From Colwellia psychrerythraea (lineage in GTDB: Bacteria; Pseudomonadota; Gammaproteobacteria; Enterobacterales; Alteromonadaceae), in contig NZ_JQED01000029.1 in assembly GCF_000764225.1 (NCBI RefSeq), positions 248,001 to 312,000 of the forward strand: DNA of 64,000 nucleotides, given 5' to 3'. Of the stretch, positions 27,902 through 37,670 are shown one piece after another. Numbering within the stretch: the first letter of the stretch is position 1; the number at the start of each line of letters is the position of its first letter. The position numbers were made by a program, and so were the translations under genes. Below the pieces are notes generated by a model. The model was given only the letters and a program-made list of their open reading frames with translations, ran no database searches and was not told the DNA's origin.

Positions 27902-28408
27902 TTAATCTTGTTCAGCGAAATCTATCAAGGTTTGCCCTGACATTCGATAACCAACCCATTCATCTTGTGATTTCGCTCCAATAGATTGATAAAAATCACG
28001 TGATGGCTTATTCCAATCAAGACAACTCCACTCAAATCGACCACAACCTTGTTGCAAGGCAATTTGTGCCATTCTTTTCAATAAGAGTTTACCGGCGCCT
28101 TTACCTCTGTGCTCAGGTGAAACATAAAGGTCTTCCAAATAAAGACCAGGTTTTGCTAGCCAAGTTGAATAGTTATAAAAATAGATAGCAATACCCAATG
28201 GCTCACCCGCTTCCTCGCAAATAAGCGCACTAACATGATTATCTTGTGAGAAAATAGTTGCCTCAATGGTTTCTACCGTAGCAAGTACTTCATTCTCTGC
28301 TTTTTCATAAATAGCTAGCTCTGTTATAAAATGCAGTATTAACTCACTATCTGCGGATACGGCTTGACGGATTGATAATTGGTTCACTTGTTGCTCCGAT
28401 ATTGACAA
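27902..28408 (-). CDS. GNAT-family N-acetyltransferase (diamine acetyltransferase-like)
   Basis: 168 residues. Acetyl-CoA binding motif A is clear: YLEDLYVSPEHRGKGAGKLL, followed by motif B with WSCLDWNKPSRDFYQSIGAK. The pattern (FHxTELAxYE-like start, LEDLYV, WxxLDWN) is that of the spermidine/diamine acetyltransferase-like branch of GNAT, but the substrate is not established. Divergent from a LysR gene with an 81-base spacer. Confidence 0.85.
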   Translation of the reverse strand: MSISEQQVNQLSIRQAVSADSELILHFITELAIYEKAENEVLATVETIEATIFSQDNHVSALICEEAGEPLGIAIYFYNYSTWLAKPGLYLEDLYVSPEHRGKGAGKLLLKRMAQIALQQGCGRFEWSCLDWNKPSRDFYQSIGAKSQDEWVGYRMSGQTLIDFAEQD

Positions 28409-28489
28409 TTGGTTATTGGCGCTATCATATCTACTGTTGTATTATGATAAAAGTGCATTTTCTTCATAGTAACATGTGTCGTATTCATA

Positions 28490-29389
28490 ATGAATTTACA
28501 TCAAATCGATTTAAACCTATTACTGTTGTTCGATGCTTTGTATCGATGTCGATCAGTTTCCACTGCAGCCAATGAGATTTACCTTAGTCAATCAGCGTTT
28601 AGTCATGGCTTATCTCGACTGAGAAAACGTTTGGCCGATGAGCTATTTGTTCGTATCAATAATGTAATGGAGCCAACGCCATTTGCCCATGAGCTGGCTA
28701 ACCACATAACTCCTGCCCTAGCCCAACTCCATAATGGATTAAATAATAGCTTAGTGTTTAACCCATCAACCAGTGATATTGAATTAACCTTTGCTGCGAC
28801 CGATTACACCCAATTTAGTTTATTGCCAAAGCTCATTGGGCACATTAGCAAAGTAGCACCTAATATTAGGATCACCGTAGTTCCATCCGAAGATAAAGTC
28901 CCAATGGCCAAATTAGTCAGTGGTGAACTAGATTATGTCTTAGGTTTTAGCCATGAAATTGAGAAATCGTCCACTATAGAGCGACAAACCTGGTTGCAAG
29001 ACAGTAACTGCACCATATCGAGAAAGAATCATCCCCAATTAAAAACTGGCTTAACGCTAGATAAATTTTTAACAGTATCACACGTTAGAGTATCTCCATG
29101 GGGTGAGAAACAAGGGATTGTGGATCAGCAGTTAGCCCGTCAAGGACTTAAACGCCATGTGGCTTTGCAATTACCCAGCGTGATGGCTGCACCCTACACG
29201 ATAGAAAATTCAGATTATTTATTAACGTTTCCAAGACTGATGGCGGAACATGTAGCTAAAATTATTGACATAGATATCTACACACCACCCATAGCGATAC
29301 CTGACTATCAATTGAATGTATATTGGCACAAAATAAATAACAATAAAGCAAGCCACCAATGGTTGCGCCATCTGATCAGCCAGCTATAA
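28490..29389 (+). CDS. LysR-family transcriptional regulator
   Basis: 299 residues. N-terminal helix-turn-helix (LLLLFDALYRCRSVSTAANE, then SQSAFSHGLSRLRKRLADEL) of the NodD/LinR-like subgroup with the MNLHQIDLNLL opening, then a periplasmic-binding-type effector domain. Likely targets are the divergent GNAT gene or the convergent carboxymuconolactone decarboxylase-like gene; the ligand is unknown. Confidence 0.9.
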   Translation: MNLHQIDLNLLLLFDALYRCRSVSTAANEIYLSQSAFSHGLSRLRKRLADELFVRINNVMEPTPFAHELANHITPALAQLHNGLNNSLVFNPSTSDIELTFAATDYTQFSLLPKLIGHISKVAPNIRITVVPSEDKVPMAKLVSGELDYVLGFSHEIEKSSTIERQTWLQDSNCTISRKNHPQLKTGLTLDKFLTVSHVRVSPWGEKQGIVDQQLARQGLKRHVALQLPSVMAAPYTIENSDYLLTFPRLMAEHVAKIIDIDIYTPPIAIPDYQLNVYWHKINNNKASHQWLRHLISQL

Positions 29390-29496
29390 GAGCAAGCAAA
29401 ATACCCCAGTTTTTTTAGCCCAGCCAATGCCTTGCGGATACTCTCCTTCAACAACAGCCTTCATTAATCAAGATTGTCACGTCGAAGAGACCTTAT

Positions 29497-29886
29497 TCAG
29501 TCATCCCATGTATCGATAATTTCTCTAGCTGCCCTCATCGCTTCTATGGCAGCAGGAAATCCACAATAAACGCTAGCATGCATAATCACCGCTCTGATTT
29601 CCTCTTTACTAACGCCATTACGCAATGCACCACGAACATGACCTTTCAACTCATTAGGTGCTTTTAGCGCGATTAACATCGAAATGGTTACCAAACTTCG
29701 TTTATCTTTTGGCAAATCAGAACGGTTCCAAGTACTTCCCCAAGCATTTTCCATCACTAAATCTTGCAAGGGTAGGTCAAACTCATTGGCATTGTTTAAA
29801 GCGCGGTCTACAAATTCATCACCCATCACTTCACGACGGACTTGCTCGCCATTTTTATAATTTTCATTGCGTTTTTCTGTGCTCAT
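29497..29886 (-). CDS. Carboxymuconolactone decarboxylase family protein
   Basis: 129 residues from the ATG with a TTGGGAA ribosome binding site (MSTEKRNENYKNG); an upstream ATG at 29907 is less likely. The family core is visible: WGSTWNRSDLPKDKRSLVTI, then HVRGALRNGVSKEEIRAVIM and HASVYCGFPAAIEAMRAA. Similar to PcaC (protocatechuate pathway), but no other pca genes are here, so it may be a general CMD-fold enzyme. Confidence 0.85.
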   Translation of the reverse strand: MSTEKRNENYKNGEQVRREVMGDEFVDRALNNANEFDLPLQDLVMENAWGSTWNRSDLPKDKRSLVTISMLIALKAPNELKGHVRGALRNGVSKEEIRAVIMHASVYCGFPAAIEAMRAAREIIDTWDD

Positions 29887-30324
29887 TTTTATTCCCAATA
29901 ACATCAAGGTGTTCCAATGATAAAAAGAATGTTAAGCAAAAAACAGACATAACAGTGTATGGCTAACATAAGCAATCGTGATAGCTGATCATCTGCATAT
30001 GAAAAGTGCCATGACTTGACTTAAGCAGCTAAATAAGTGGTTGTTAAAAAGCACATTAAAAAAATAATCAAAGAGAAAAATTCGCCACTAATTTATTAGA
30101 TCTAAGCTAATTTCCCTCCGAAATGTAAAAATCGTATGAATGTACTAAAAATTCATTTAAGAGATTGAAATTATAAGAATATATATATATAGTCCACACA
30201 TTATATAAACACCTTTCTGTCTCTTATTCACTCTCTTTGTTAGATGGGTTTTCTTTTATCAAATATGTAACTTTGCTATTAGAAATACGATTAAAGGTTC
30301 CAGATTAACGTAAAATCCCCGGTA
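29887..30324. other. Intergenic stretch upstream of the GGDEF gene
   Basis: About 440 bases with an (AT)n run near 30180. Promoters of both divergent genes should lie here; no gene or operator recognised. Confidence 0.4.
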
Positions 30325-30336
30325 ATGGAGAGCCAC

Positions 30337-31623
30337 ATGTTTTTTCTAAGCGATCATAAGACACTTATCAACTCAATTGAGGCCATAGGCGCGAGTTTTG
30401 CGGTGTTTGAATTCGACCCACAATCTGTCGCTTTTGAACTAGTAAGTTGCAATAGTCGCTATGAGGATCTTATTGGCTATTCAAGTGCTAAAGCACTGGG
30501 TCAGCCACTAACAACAATATTCCCGAGATACATTCACAACCCTTTGAAAGAGGCATTCATTCATTGTAAAACTGAGCGTATTGCTTTGGAAACTGAGATT
30601 GTACTTGATTACAAAGGGCAAGAAAGGTGCTGGCGTTCAATAGTATCCCCTATCGTAAACTCAACCGATAAAAAATTTAGAATTATTCAAACCTGTGTGG
30701 AGATCACAGAGAAAATAGTTTTAGAAAAACAATTAAATCTCTCAATGAAACGATTTGAAGCCGTCGTTAATACCGCCTATGACGGCATAATTACCATAGA
30801 TGAGCAGCAAAATGTTAAACTTTTCAATGACGCAGCACAATCTATGTTTGGCTACAGCGAACAAGAAATAATTGGTCAGCCTCTCACTAAGCTATTACCT
30901 GCAAAATATCAGGGGAAGCATCATGGCTATATAGAAGGGTTTAAAAGATCACAAGTCGACTCTAGGCCTATGCAAACTCGAGCAGCGGTGCAAGGCCTTA
31001 GAAAAGATGGCAGTGAATTTTCCATTGAAGTGACCATATCAAAAATTCGTATTGCCGATAATGTTGAGTTTACTGCAGTTATTAGAGATATTTCTGAAAA
31101 AAATCAATTGTTAGAAGAATTAATATTATCCTCACGAAGAGACCCGTTAACAGAGTTATACAACCGCCGATACTTTACCGAATTACTCAATGCCGAGATC
31201 ATTCGCTCTAAAAGATTTAAGCGCGGCTTTTCATTGCTAATGTTGGATATTGACCATTTCAAATCAATTAATGATGAATACGGACACACCTGTGGAGACG
31301 AAGCGTTAATCGCCTTTGCTAAGACTGTGAAGAATAGCATTAGGGAGGTAGATACTCTGTGCCGTTGGGGGGGCGAGGAGTTTTTGGTGTTATTGCCTGA
31401 GATACCCAAGGTAACCGCAATGATTGTTGCAGAAAAAATTAGAAAAAATGTTGAAGATCTAAAAATAATTTATGGAAACAAAGTGATAAAAATCACTGTA
31501 TCAATTGGTTTAGACTACTTTTCTAGTCACTCAAATGAAATGAGTCAGATGATCAATAAAGTTGATCAAATATTATATCGAGCAAAAGATACCGGAAGAA
31601 ACAAAGTTTCTACTGAACTTTAG
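30337..31623 (+). CDS. PAS-PAS-GGDEF diguanylate cyclase
   Basis: 428 residues from the ATG at 30337, preceded by a GGAGAG ribosome binding site (an in-frame ATG 12 bases upstream is possible). Two PAS domains (about 5-125 and 130-255; the second has GIITIDEQQNVKLFNDAAQS and the PAC-like TAVIRDISEKNQ) precede a GGDEF domain (about 270-428). The active site reads RWGGEEF and the inhibitory site REVD lies five residues before GGEEF, so it should make c-di-GMP and be product-inhibited. No membrane segment, hence a cytoplasmic sensor. Confidence 0.93.
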   Translation: MFFLSDHKTLINSIEAIGASFAVFEFDPQSVAFELVSCNSRYEDLIGYSSAKALGQPLTTIFPRYIHNPLKEAFIHCKTERIALETEIVLDYKGQERCWRSIVSPIVNSTDKKFRIIQTCVEITEKIVLEKQLNLSMKRFEAVVNTAYDGIITIDEQQNVKLFNDAAQSMFGYSEQEIIGQPLTKLLPAKYQGKHHGYIEGFKRSQVDSRPMQTRAAVQGLRKDGSEFSIEVTISKIRIADNVEFTAVIRDISEKNQLLEELILSSRRDPLTELYNRRYFTELLNAEIIRSKRFKRGFSLLMLDIDHFKSINDEYGHTCGDEALIAFAKTVKNSIREVDTLCRWGGEEFLVLLPEIPKVTAMIVAEKIRKNVEDLKIIYGNKVIKITVSIGLDYFSSHSNEMSQMINKVDQILYRAKDTGRNKVSTEL

Positions 31624-31708
31624 CCCATTACTCAGCATCTTAAAAACCTTATCATTTGAGGAGATTCAACCAAGTGTTATTTCCTCATCAATTAATATTT
31701 AGTAAATG

Positions 31709-32929
31709 TTAATTAAGCTTTGGCTGATTAAATGTAATAGGCAACCTAATACCACGCGTGGCGACATAAGCGATAACAACACAAATCCCCCCCATAGTAA
31801 CTAGGGTAAAGGGATATCCCATATATTCGGTAAACACACCAAATAACAAACCACCTAATGCGCCACCACCAATATTAATGGCGCCCCATAAACTCATCAC
31901 CCTACCTCGAAACGCACTTGTCACAGAAACTTGAATCAATGATTGAGTCGTTACACCACAGACAGTGGCACAAAAGCTTAGTGCGCCAATAATAACTAAA
32001 CCTAACTCAAAACTACTGATATAACTAAATATGACTAGCAAAATACCGGAGACAATCGCTGCAATTTGCATTGCTGTTATTAAGTAGGCAGCACTAAAAA
32101 ATGACAACAAAAAACCCGCTATAATAGCACCAACTCCCGCCGCCGAATTCATCCAAGCTAACGCTTCAACTCCTCGAGAGTAGAGTATATCTACCGCGGC
32201 GGGTAAGATTTCTAACAAGCCCCTACCGAATACAGCGGAAACAGCAATCAAGAGTAACAAGCGTAGAATGAGATCTGAACTCAAGGCATAATTGAGCCCA
32301 GCTTTTACATCCATAAAAAACGTAAATTGCTTCGAGCCCGCGCTACGCTGAAAGTTATCAAGTTTTAACAAGAGCAATACGAGGGTTAATGGCAAGTAGC
32401 TAGCTGCAACGACGGCTAACGCCATATCATTACCCTGATATTTAATAAGATAACCCGCCATTACAGGGCCAATAAAGCGAGAAGTATTGTACAAAATAGC
32501 ATTAATAGCCACTGCCTTAGGCATATTCAGCTCACTGACTAATTCTGGCACCAAAGACAGTCTTATCGACTGGTAGGCACTATTAGCCACACCTATTGCA
32601 AAAGAAAAGAACAGTAACATCTTCTCATCAGCTAATTGCTGCCAAACCAATAAGGACAGCAATAGTGATAACAGACCCAGTACTATGCTGGTTATCACTG
32701 CCGCCTGTCGACGATCAATGCGATCAACCATCACGCCAAATAAAGGACTTAACACGATTGACGGGAAGAACATTAAAAAAGCCAGCAAACCCAACCAGCT
32801 TTCAGAATGGGTTTGATCCCACATCATCCAGCCCAGTGTCATACGCTGAATCCAAAGACCTTGCGTAGAAAAGAGGCTGCCACACAAATAGGTTAGATAA
32901 TTACGTTCAGTAAAGATAGAGCGCTGCAC
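31709..32929 (-). CDS. MFS exporter (EntS/MFS_3-like)
   Basis: 406 residues, about 12 transmembrane helices. Family features are the opening FTERNYLTYLCGSLFSTQGL and the cytoplasmic loop FGVMVDRIDRRQAAVI of the MFS_3 group, which includes the enterobactin exporter EntS. The substrate is unknown; no siderophore gene is adjacent. Monocistronic. Confidence 0.88.
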   Translation of the reverse strand: MQRSIFTERNYLTYLCGSLFSTQGLWIQRMTLGWMMWDQTHSESWLGLLAFLMFFPSIVLSPLFGVMVDRIDRRQAAVITSIVLGLLSLLLSLLVWQQLADEKMLLFFSFAIGVANSAYQSIRLSLVPELVSELNMPKAVAINAILYNTSRFIGPVMAGYLIKYQGNDMALAVVAASYLPLTLVLLLLKLDNFQRSAGSKQFTFFMDVKAGLNYALSSDLILRLLLLIAVSAVFGRGLLEILPAAVDILYSRGVEALAWMNSAAGVGAIIAGFLLSFFSAAYLITAMQIAAIVSGILLVIFSYISSFELGLVIIGALSFCATVCGVTTQSLIQVSVTSAFRGRVMSLWGAINIGGGALGGLLFGVFTEYMGYPFTLVTMGGICVVIAYVATRGIRLPITFNQPKLN

Positions 32930-33200
32930 TGTCTGTCAATATCCTCAGAAAATCTGGCATCATACAGTAAAATATACTCGGTACTATTAAATTAATCGTA
33001 GTAAACATGCTTAAGATCAGCTGTACACGGCAACCAGCATGAACAGATGGCAACTTCAACAAATAAACTTATCAAACTATAAAAACTACTCATAACAAAG
33101 TATTACAGCAACGATTTATACTGTCATTAAGTAGCACTTAACCGTCAACTTACCACCTTATTTATCAGTCTACTCCTATAAAATAAAAGGCAGCTAAATC

Positions 33201-33659
33201 ATGTCAGAACACATCAATATCATAACTCAACAAATTGAGAGTAAATTTAATGATATAGAAAACAACATTTTTTCTGGGACTATATTCTCTCAATGGCGAG
33301 GATCATTTGAAGTAAAAAAAGTGTACTTGAAAAAAGAAAATGCCGACATAAAGTGTGATCTCGATATTCGCTTAAAAAACTGGCCTGAAGGGATCTTTGT
33401 CAAAGTTTATAAACATAAAGCATTAGCCGTTCTGCCTTATGTTAAGGATCAACAAGTGTGCGAAGAGTACTTATCTACCGAAGCAACACCATGTAAATTT
33501 TGGAAAGATGCTTTCTACTTTTCCAACATGACTGACTTAGACCAAGATCGTTATGTGTTATTAGAAGGTAATAATATGTCAGATGAGGACACTGACATCT
33601 GCTTGAGTAAGCTAAAAACGCATATTGAAGAGATTAATACCATTTTAGCGAATCGTTAA
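33201..33659 (+). CDS. Conserved-looking protein of unknown function (152 aa)
   Basis: 152 residues, soluble, mixed alpha-beta, start MSEHINIITQQIESKFNDIE with an AAGGCAGC ribosome binding site. Four cysteines are scattered, two of them in CEEYLSTEATPC; the C-terminal helix LSKLKTHIEEINTIL is regular. I do not recognise it. Followed by a GGGGGA/TCCCCC hairpin. Confidence 0.6.
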   Translation: MSEHINIITQQIESKFNDIENNIFSGTIFSQWRGSFEVKKVYLKKENADIKCDLDIRLKNWPEGIFVKVYKHKALAVLPYVKDQQVCEEYLSTEATPCKFWKDAFYFSNMTDLDQDRYVLLEGNNMSDEDTDICLSKLKTHIEEINTILANR

Positions 33660-33697
33660 TTCAATGCTTAGCGCGCTACCACAGAAATAAAATTACC

Positions 33698-33716
33698 GGG
33701 GGAGATCCAATCCCCC
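33698..33716 (+). terminator. Hairpin after the 152-residue protein gene
   Basis: GGGGGA (33698-33703) pairs with TCCCCC (33711-33716) across a 7-base loop. GC-rich stem but little U tract, so a probable terminator. Confidence 0.55.
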
Positions 33717-33856
33717 TGTTCAACGCCTTCACTGTTAATCCATTCCTAAATCATGGCAAGAGTGTTATTTTACAGAAAACAATGAATAATGATTGTTATC
33801 AAGGTAAAATTTAGCGAAGCTATTTACAGCGTTAACTTTGCTAAGGAATGCCATTC

Positions 33857-35131
33857 ATGCTCCCGTCCAACTCTATTATCAAACAAACTCTTAGTTTTTT
33901 TCATACTCTTACGCTGGTCATGCTTTGTGTCCTCTTCCCTATTATTGCTCAGGCAACAATTGCCGATGAAAATTTTAGCCAGTGCAAAATCAATTTAGTT
34001 AAACGTGCTGAAGCTGCAGGATTCTCACCTTATATCACCCAAACCGTGATTAATGATATTTCTCCGATTAAACGTGTGATTACGTTAGATAAAAAGCAGC
34101 CTGAATTCACCCAAACTTTTCAGCAATATATTAAAGCGAGAGTGACGGATTATCATGTACGCGTAGGTAAAGAAAAACTAAGACAAAATAAAAAATTGTT
34201 CGATACCTTAGAAAAAAAATATGGCGTGCCGCGTCAATATCTTGTGTCTTTTTGGGGCTTAGAAACCGTTTTTGGCAAACATAAAGGTAAAATGTCGGTA
34301 TTAAATTCTTTAGCCACATTGGCCTGTGATGAACGTCGTAGTGAGTTTTTTACCTTAGAATTGTTAAACTTGTTCACTTTACTCGAAACGAAGCAAGTTT
34401 CTGTCGAGCAGCTACGAGGTTCATGGGCCGGCGCTATGGGACATATGCAGTTTATGCCGACTGCGTTCTTAAAATATGCCGTTGATGGTAATAATGATGG
34501 CAAAGTAGATATTTGGAAAAGCGAAGTGGATGCCTTAACCACCGCGGCCAACTACTTAAATCAAATTGGATGGCAATCTAAAGAGCGCTGGGGTAGAGAA
34601 GTTAAATTACCAGAAAGCTTTGCCTTTGATAAAGTGGCTTTTGATCAATACTATCCGCTTAACTACTTTAAAGAGTTAGGCATTAAAAAAACAAATAACC
34701 AATCCTTATCTACTTATGACATTGAAGCAGAGCTTTATCTTCCATCAGGTTATCAAGGACCAGCATTTTTACTCTACCCTAATTTTAACGTCATAATGAC
34801 GTGGAATCTTTCGAAAAGTTATGCACTTTCAGTCGGCATACTGGCCAATAAATTAATTGGCGCTAAAGGCATGAATTTTTCACGCAACAACCGAGCTACC
34901 GTAAAATCTTATAGTGCTACCCAAATGAAAAATCTACAAGGCCAACTCAATTCATTAGGCTTTGATACTGGTAAACCTGATGGTATCTGGGGACCTAAGA
35001 GTAGACAAGCCATTCGCTCATTTCAACTGCATCATCAACTTATTGCGGATGGATATCCAAATAAAGAAGTATTTGAAACAATGAAGTCAGTGGTGCATTT
35101 ACACTCTGCATCAACCAAGAGTGTTAATTAA
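33857..35131 (+). CDS. MltB-like lytic murein transglycosylase with peptidoglycan-binding domain
   Basis: 424 residues from the ATG at 33857, which has AAGGA nine bases upstream; an ATG at 33848 is too close to it. Signal peptide ending AQA at about residue 33. The SLT_2/MltB domain spans about 40-330, with the catalytic Glu (E136) in YLVSFWGLETVFGKHKGKM and the MGHMQFMPTAF segment. A C-terminal PG_binding_1 domain is at about 350-405 (LNSLGFDTGKPDGIWGPKSR). Cleaves glycan strands in the periplasm. The mature N-terminus has no lipobox cysteine. Confidence 0.92.
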   Translation: MLPSNSIIKQTLSFFHTLTLVMLCVLFPIIAQATIADENFSQCKINLVKRAEAAGFSPYITQTVINDISPIKRVITLDKKQPEFTQTFQQYIKARVTDYHVRVGKEKLRQNKKLFDTLEKKYGVPRQYLVSFWGLETVFGKHKGKMSVLNSLATLACDERRSEFFTLELLNLFTLLETKQVSVEQLRGSWAGAMGHMQFMPTAFLKYAVDGNNDGKVDIWKSEVDALTTAANYLNQIGWQSKERWGREVKLPESFAFDKVAFDQYYPLNYFKELGIKKTNNQSLSTYDIEAELYLPSGYQGPAFLLYPNFNVIMTWNLSKSYALSVGILANKLIGAKGMNFSRNNRATVKSYSATQMKNLQGQLNSLGFDTGKPDGIWGPKSRQAIRSFQLHHQLIADGYPNKEVFETMKSVVHLHSASTKSVN

Positions 35132-35274
35132 TACCCAAACGATGCACTATCATTCTGTTTACTATCTTAACAACAGAAAATTATATTTTATCGCACTTTA
35201 CTAGGTACATTTTTTTGCATAAAAACCCATAAAATAGTAATATTTATTTACTTCTGTATTATAAATAATTCTTT

Positions 35275-36534
35275 ATGCCTGTTAATTTACCTGAAATAGT
35301 TCCTTCTTCACTTACGCCAATCCAAGGTATTCGCCTTGGTTGGGCTGAATCAAACATTAAAACGGAAAACCGTAAAGATTTACTCGTTATTGAAATCTGT
35401 GATGGCAGTGCCGTCTCTGGTGTTTTTACCCAGAATCGATTTTGCGCTGCACCAGTAACCTTGTGTAAACAACATTTAACGGCAGTGAAAAATAACACTA
35501 TTTCGGGCATAAAGGCATTAGTCGTTAATACGGGCAACGCCAACGCAGGAACAGGCGAGCAAGGTATGTTAGATGCGCTAACCACCTGTCAACATTTAGC
35601 TGAAATTATGGCTATTCCAGTCGAGTCGATATTACCTTTTTCAACAGGCGTCATTCTAGAACACCTGCCTATGGATAAGCTCTTAGCAGGTTTGCCTTTA
35701 GCGGTGAAGAATTTAACCACAGATAACTGGACCGATGCTGCTTCAGCAATTATGACCACTGATATTGCGCCTAAAGCGTATGCTACTCAAGTAAAGGTGG
35801 GTGATGACAAGATACATATCACCGGAATATCTAAAGGTGCTGGCATGATCCATCCTAACATGGCGACTATGTTAGGTTATGTCGCCACCGATGCGCATAT
35901 AACGCAATCGTTATTAGACAGTATGACAAAAGAAATTGCAGACTTATCATTTAACTGTATTTCTGTTGATGGCGACACCTCTACAAATGACTCCTTTATT
36001 GTTATTGCTACGGGAAAAAGTGACGCGCCTGCTATCACAAGCGCTAACGATAAAGGTTACCAAGAAGTCTTTAACGCTTTACTTGAAACCTCTCAATACT
36101 TAGCTAAGGCCATCGTTCGTGACGGCGAAGGCGCGACTAAGTTTATCACGGTCACAGTGAAAGGAGCATTATCTGTTGAGGAAGCAAAAACTATTGGTTT
36201 TTCTATCGGTAAAAGTCCCTTAGTAAAAACGGCAATGTTTGCTTCTGATCCTAATTTAGGCCGTGTGCTTGCTGCTATTGGTTATGCTTCTCGCGAGTGT
36301 GAGTCGTTAGCTAATTTAGATACTAATCAATTAGAGCTCTACTTTGGTGATTTGTTAGTGGCTGAAAAAGGCGGACGTGCCGCAAGTTATAAAGAAGATG
36401 ACGGGCAAACGATAATGAACGAAGCAGAAATAGATATGACAGTGCAACTTCATCGTGGCAACAAAGAGTCAACGATTTGGACCTGTGATTTTAGCTATGA
36501 TTACGTCAAAATCAATGCCGAGTACAGAACTTAA
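35275..36534 (+). CDS. argJ: Bifunctional ornithine acetyltransferase / N-acetylglutamate synthase ArgJ
   Basis: 419 residues. Autocleavage site with the nucleophilic threonine (T198) in KGAGMIHPNMATMLGYV; NTGNANAGTGEQGMLDA and DGEGATKFITVTVKG are also family hallmarks. Transfers acetyl between N-acetylornithine and glutamate in arginine biosynthesis. No other arg gene is in the window; the 5' leader shows no clear ARG box that I can defend. Ribosome binding site weak. Confidence 0.95.
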   Translation: MPVNLPEIVPSSLTPIQGIRLGWAESNIKTENRKDLLVIEICDGSAVSGVFTQNRFCAAPVTLCKQHLTAVKNNTISGIKALVVNTGNANAGTGEQGMLDALTTCQHLAEIMAIPVESILPFSTGVILEHLPMDKLLAGLPLAVKNLTTDNWTDAASAIMTTDIAPKAYATQVKVGDDKIHITGISKGAGMIHPNMATMLGYVATDAHITQSLLDSMTKEIADLSFNCISVDGDTSTNDSFIVIATGKSDAPAITSANDKGYQEVFNALLETSQYLAKAIVRDGEGATKFITVTVKGALSVEEAKTIGFSIGKSPLVKTAMFASDPNLGRVLAAIGYASRECESLANLDTNQLELYFGDLLVAEKGGRAASYKEDDGQTIMNEAEIDMTVQLHRGNKESTIWTCDFSYDYVKINAEYRT

Positions 36535-36882
36535 CTAAAGTTATAGCTTGGCTATAAATCAACCTTTACTCTAACTGTTCAACGGTTAATATTGACAACT
36601 AACTGTTGAACGTCGACATGCTTTTCATGCCTTCGGGGAAAGATATTTCGGCATTCTCTTCTTTCGCCTGTATAAATATTCTCTTCGATATTACCGATGC
36701 ATACCTGTTGCGAGTTCAGACTAGCGGAGGCTCTTGCAATTTTCTTCCTGCTTCATCATGTTGCCTTAACTCAAAAAAGGTTTAATACCTGTGGTAAAAA
36801 TTCCCCCCTTCTTTAGCTTTGAGATCTAATTCCAGATGAAATATACTTACTTATCTCAGTATTTCCTAAGTATGAAGTTATC
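36535..36882. other. Intergenic stretch between argJ and the VC0807-like gene
   Basis: 348 bases. It contains a near-identical short direct repeat (CTAACTGTTCAACG and CTAACTGTTGAACG, around 36570-36615) and a slightly richer GC block after it. No open frame with a ribosome binding site. Confidence 0.4.
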
Positions 36883-37587
36883 GTGTCTATTCAAACAAAA
36901 GCTAAACGCCCCAATAATACCCTGTTAGAGATTATTTTTAATATTGCTGTTCCGTCGATTATTTTAATGAAATTATCAGGAGATCAATATTTAGGCTCTA
37001 TGTATGCCCTAGTTTTGGCACTCTTTTTCCCTATCAGTTACGGTTTGTATGACTTTATTAAAAACAAGTCAATGAACTTTATTTCACTACTCGGTTTTTT
37101 AAGTACTTTTCTTACTGGTGGCATCGGTTTATTTGAGTTGGACGTTGAATGGTTAGCCATTAAGGAAGCGGCAATCCCTTCTGCCATAGGGCTAGTGGTA
37201 CTAATATCTGGCTTTTGGGGCAAACCTTTAATTGCCAAATTATTGTTAAACCCTCTTATTTTTAATTTAGACCTCATCTATGAGTCACTTGCGAATAACA
37301 ACAAAACGGATAAATTCAAAGCTAAAATTCAACGGGCAAATCATCTATTAGCAGCAACATTCGTTTTTTCTGCAACTATGAATTACCTTCTAGCTAAATG
37401 GATAGTCGTTAGCCCTGCTGGTACTTCGCAGTTTAATGAGCAACTTGGCGAAATGACGCTATTAAGTTATCCTGTCATTGCCATTCCTTCAACAATCATG
37501 TTAATTGCCATCATGTTTTATGTGGTGAGAAGTGTGATGAAATTAACAAATTTAAAATTAGAGCAAATATTAAACGCTGATAAGTAG
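36883..37587 (+). CDS. VC0807-family inner-membrane protein
   Basis: 234 residues from a GTG start (MSIQTKAKRPNNTLLEIIFN). About six transmembrane segments; the stretches IAVPSIILMKLSGDQYLGSM and LDVEWLAIKEAAIPSAIGLV, and AGTSQFNEQLGEMTLLSYPV are characteristic of the uncharacterised VC0807 family. Function unknown; no partner gene. An AT-rich hairpin lies after the stop. Confidence 0.8.
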   Translation: MSIQTKAKRPNNTLLEIIFNIAVPSIILMKLSGDQYLGSMYALVLALFFPISYGLYDFIKNKSMNFISLLGFLSTFLTGGIGLFELDVEWLAIKEAAIPSAIGLVVLISGFWGKPLIAKLLLNPLIFNLDLIYESLANNNKTDKFKAKIQRANHLLAATFVFSATMNYLLAKWIVVSPAGTSQFNEQLGEMTLLSYPVIAIPSTIMLIAIMFYVVRSVMKLTNLKLEQILNADK

Positions 37588-37634
37588 AGTCCCCTACCTA
37601 GCAAAATATTAATGGCTTTAATTAGATAACTTTG

Positions 37635-37670
37635 CTAAATGATGAGGTACAATTGTCACTCATCATTTAG
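37635..37670 (+). terminator. Perfect hairpin overlapping the start of the EEP-family gene
   Basis: CTAAATGATGAG (37635-37646) and CTCATCATTTAG (37659-37670), a perfect 12-bp stem with a 12-base loop, 48 bases after the VC0807-like stop. It could end that transcript. It also buries the first possible ATG (37639) of the next gene. Confidence 0.5.

Noticed and set aside
30180..30192. Short AT dinucleotide run
   Set aside because: Unremarkable in a low-GC spacer.
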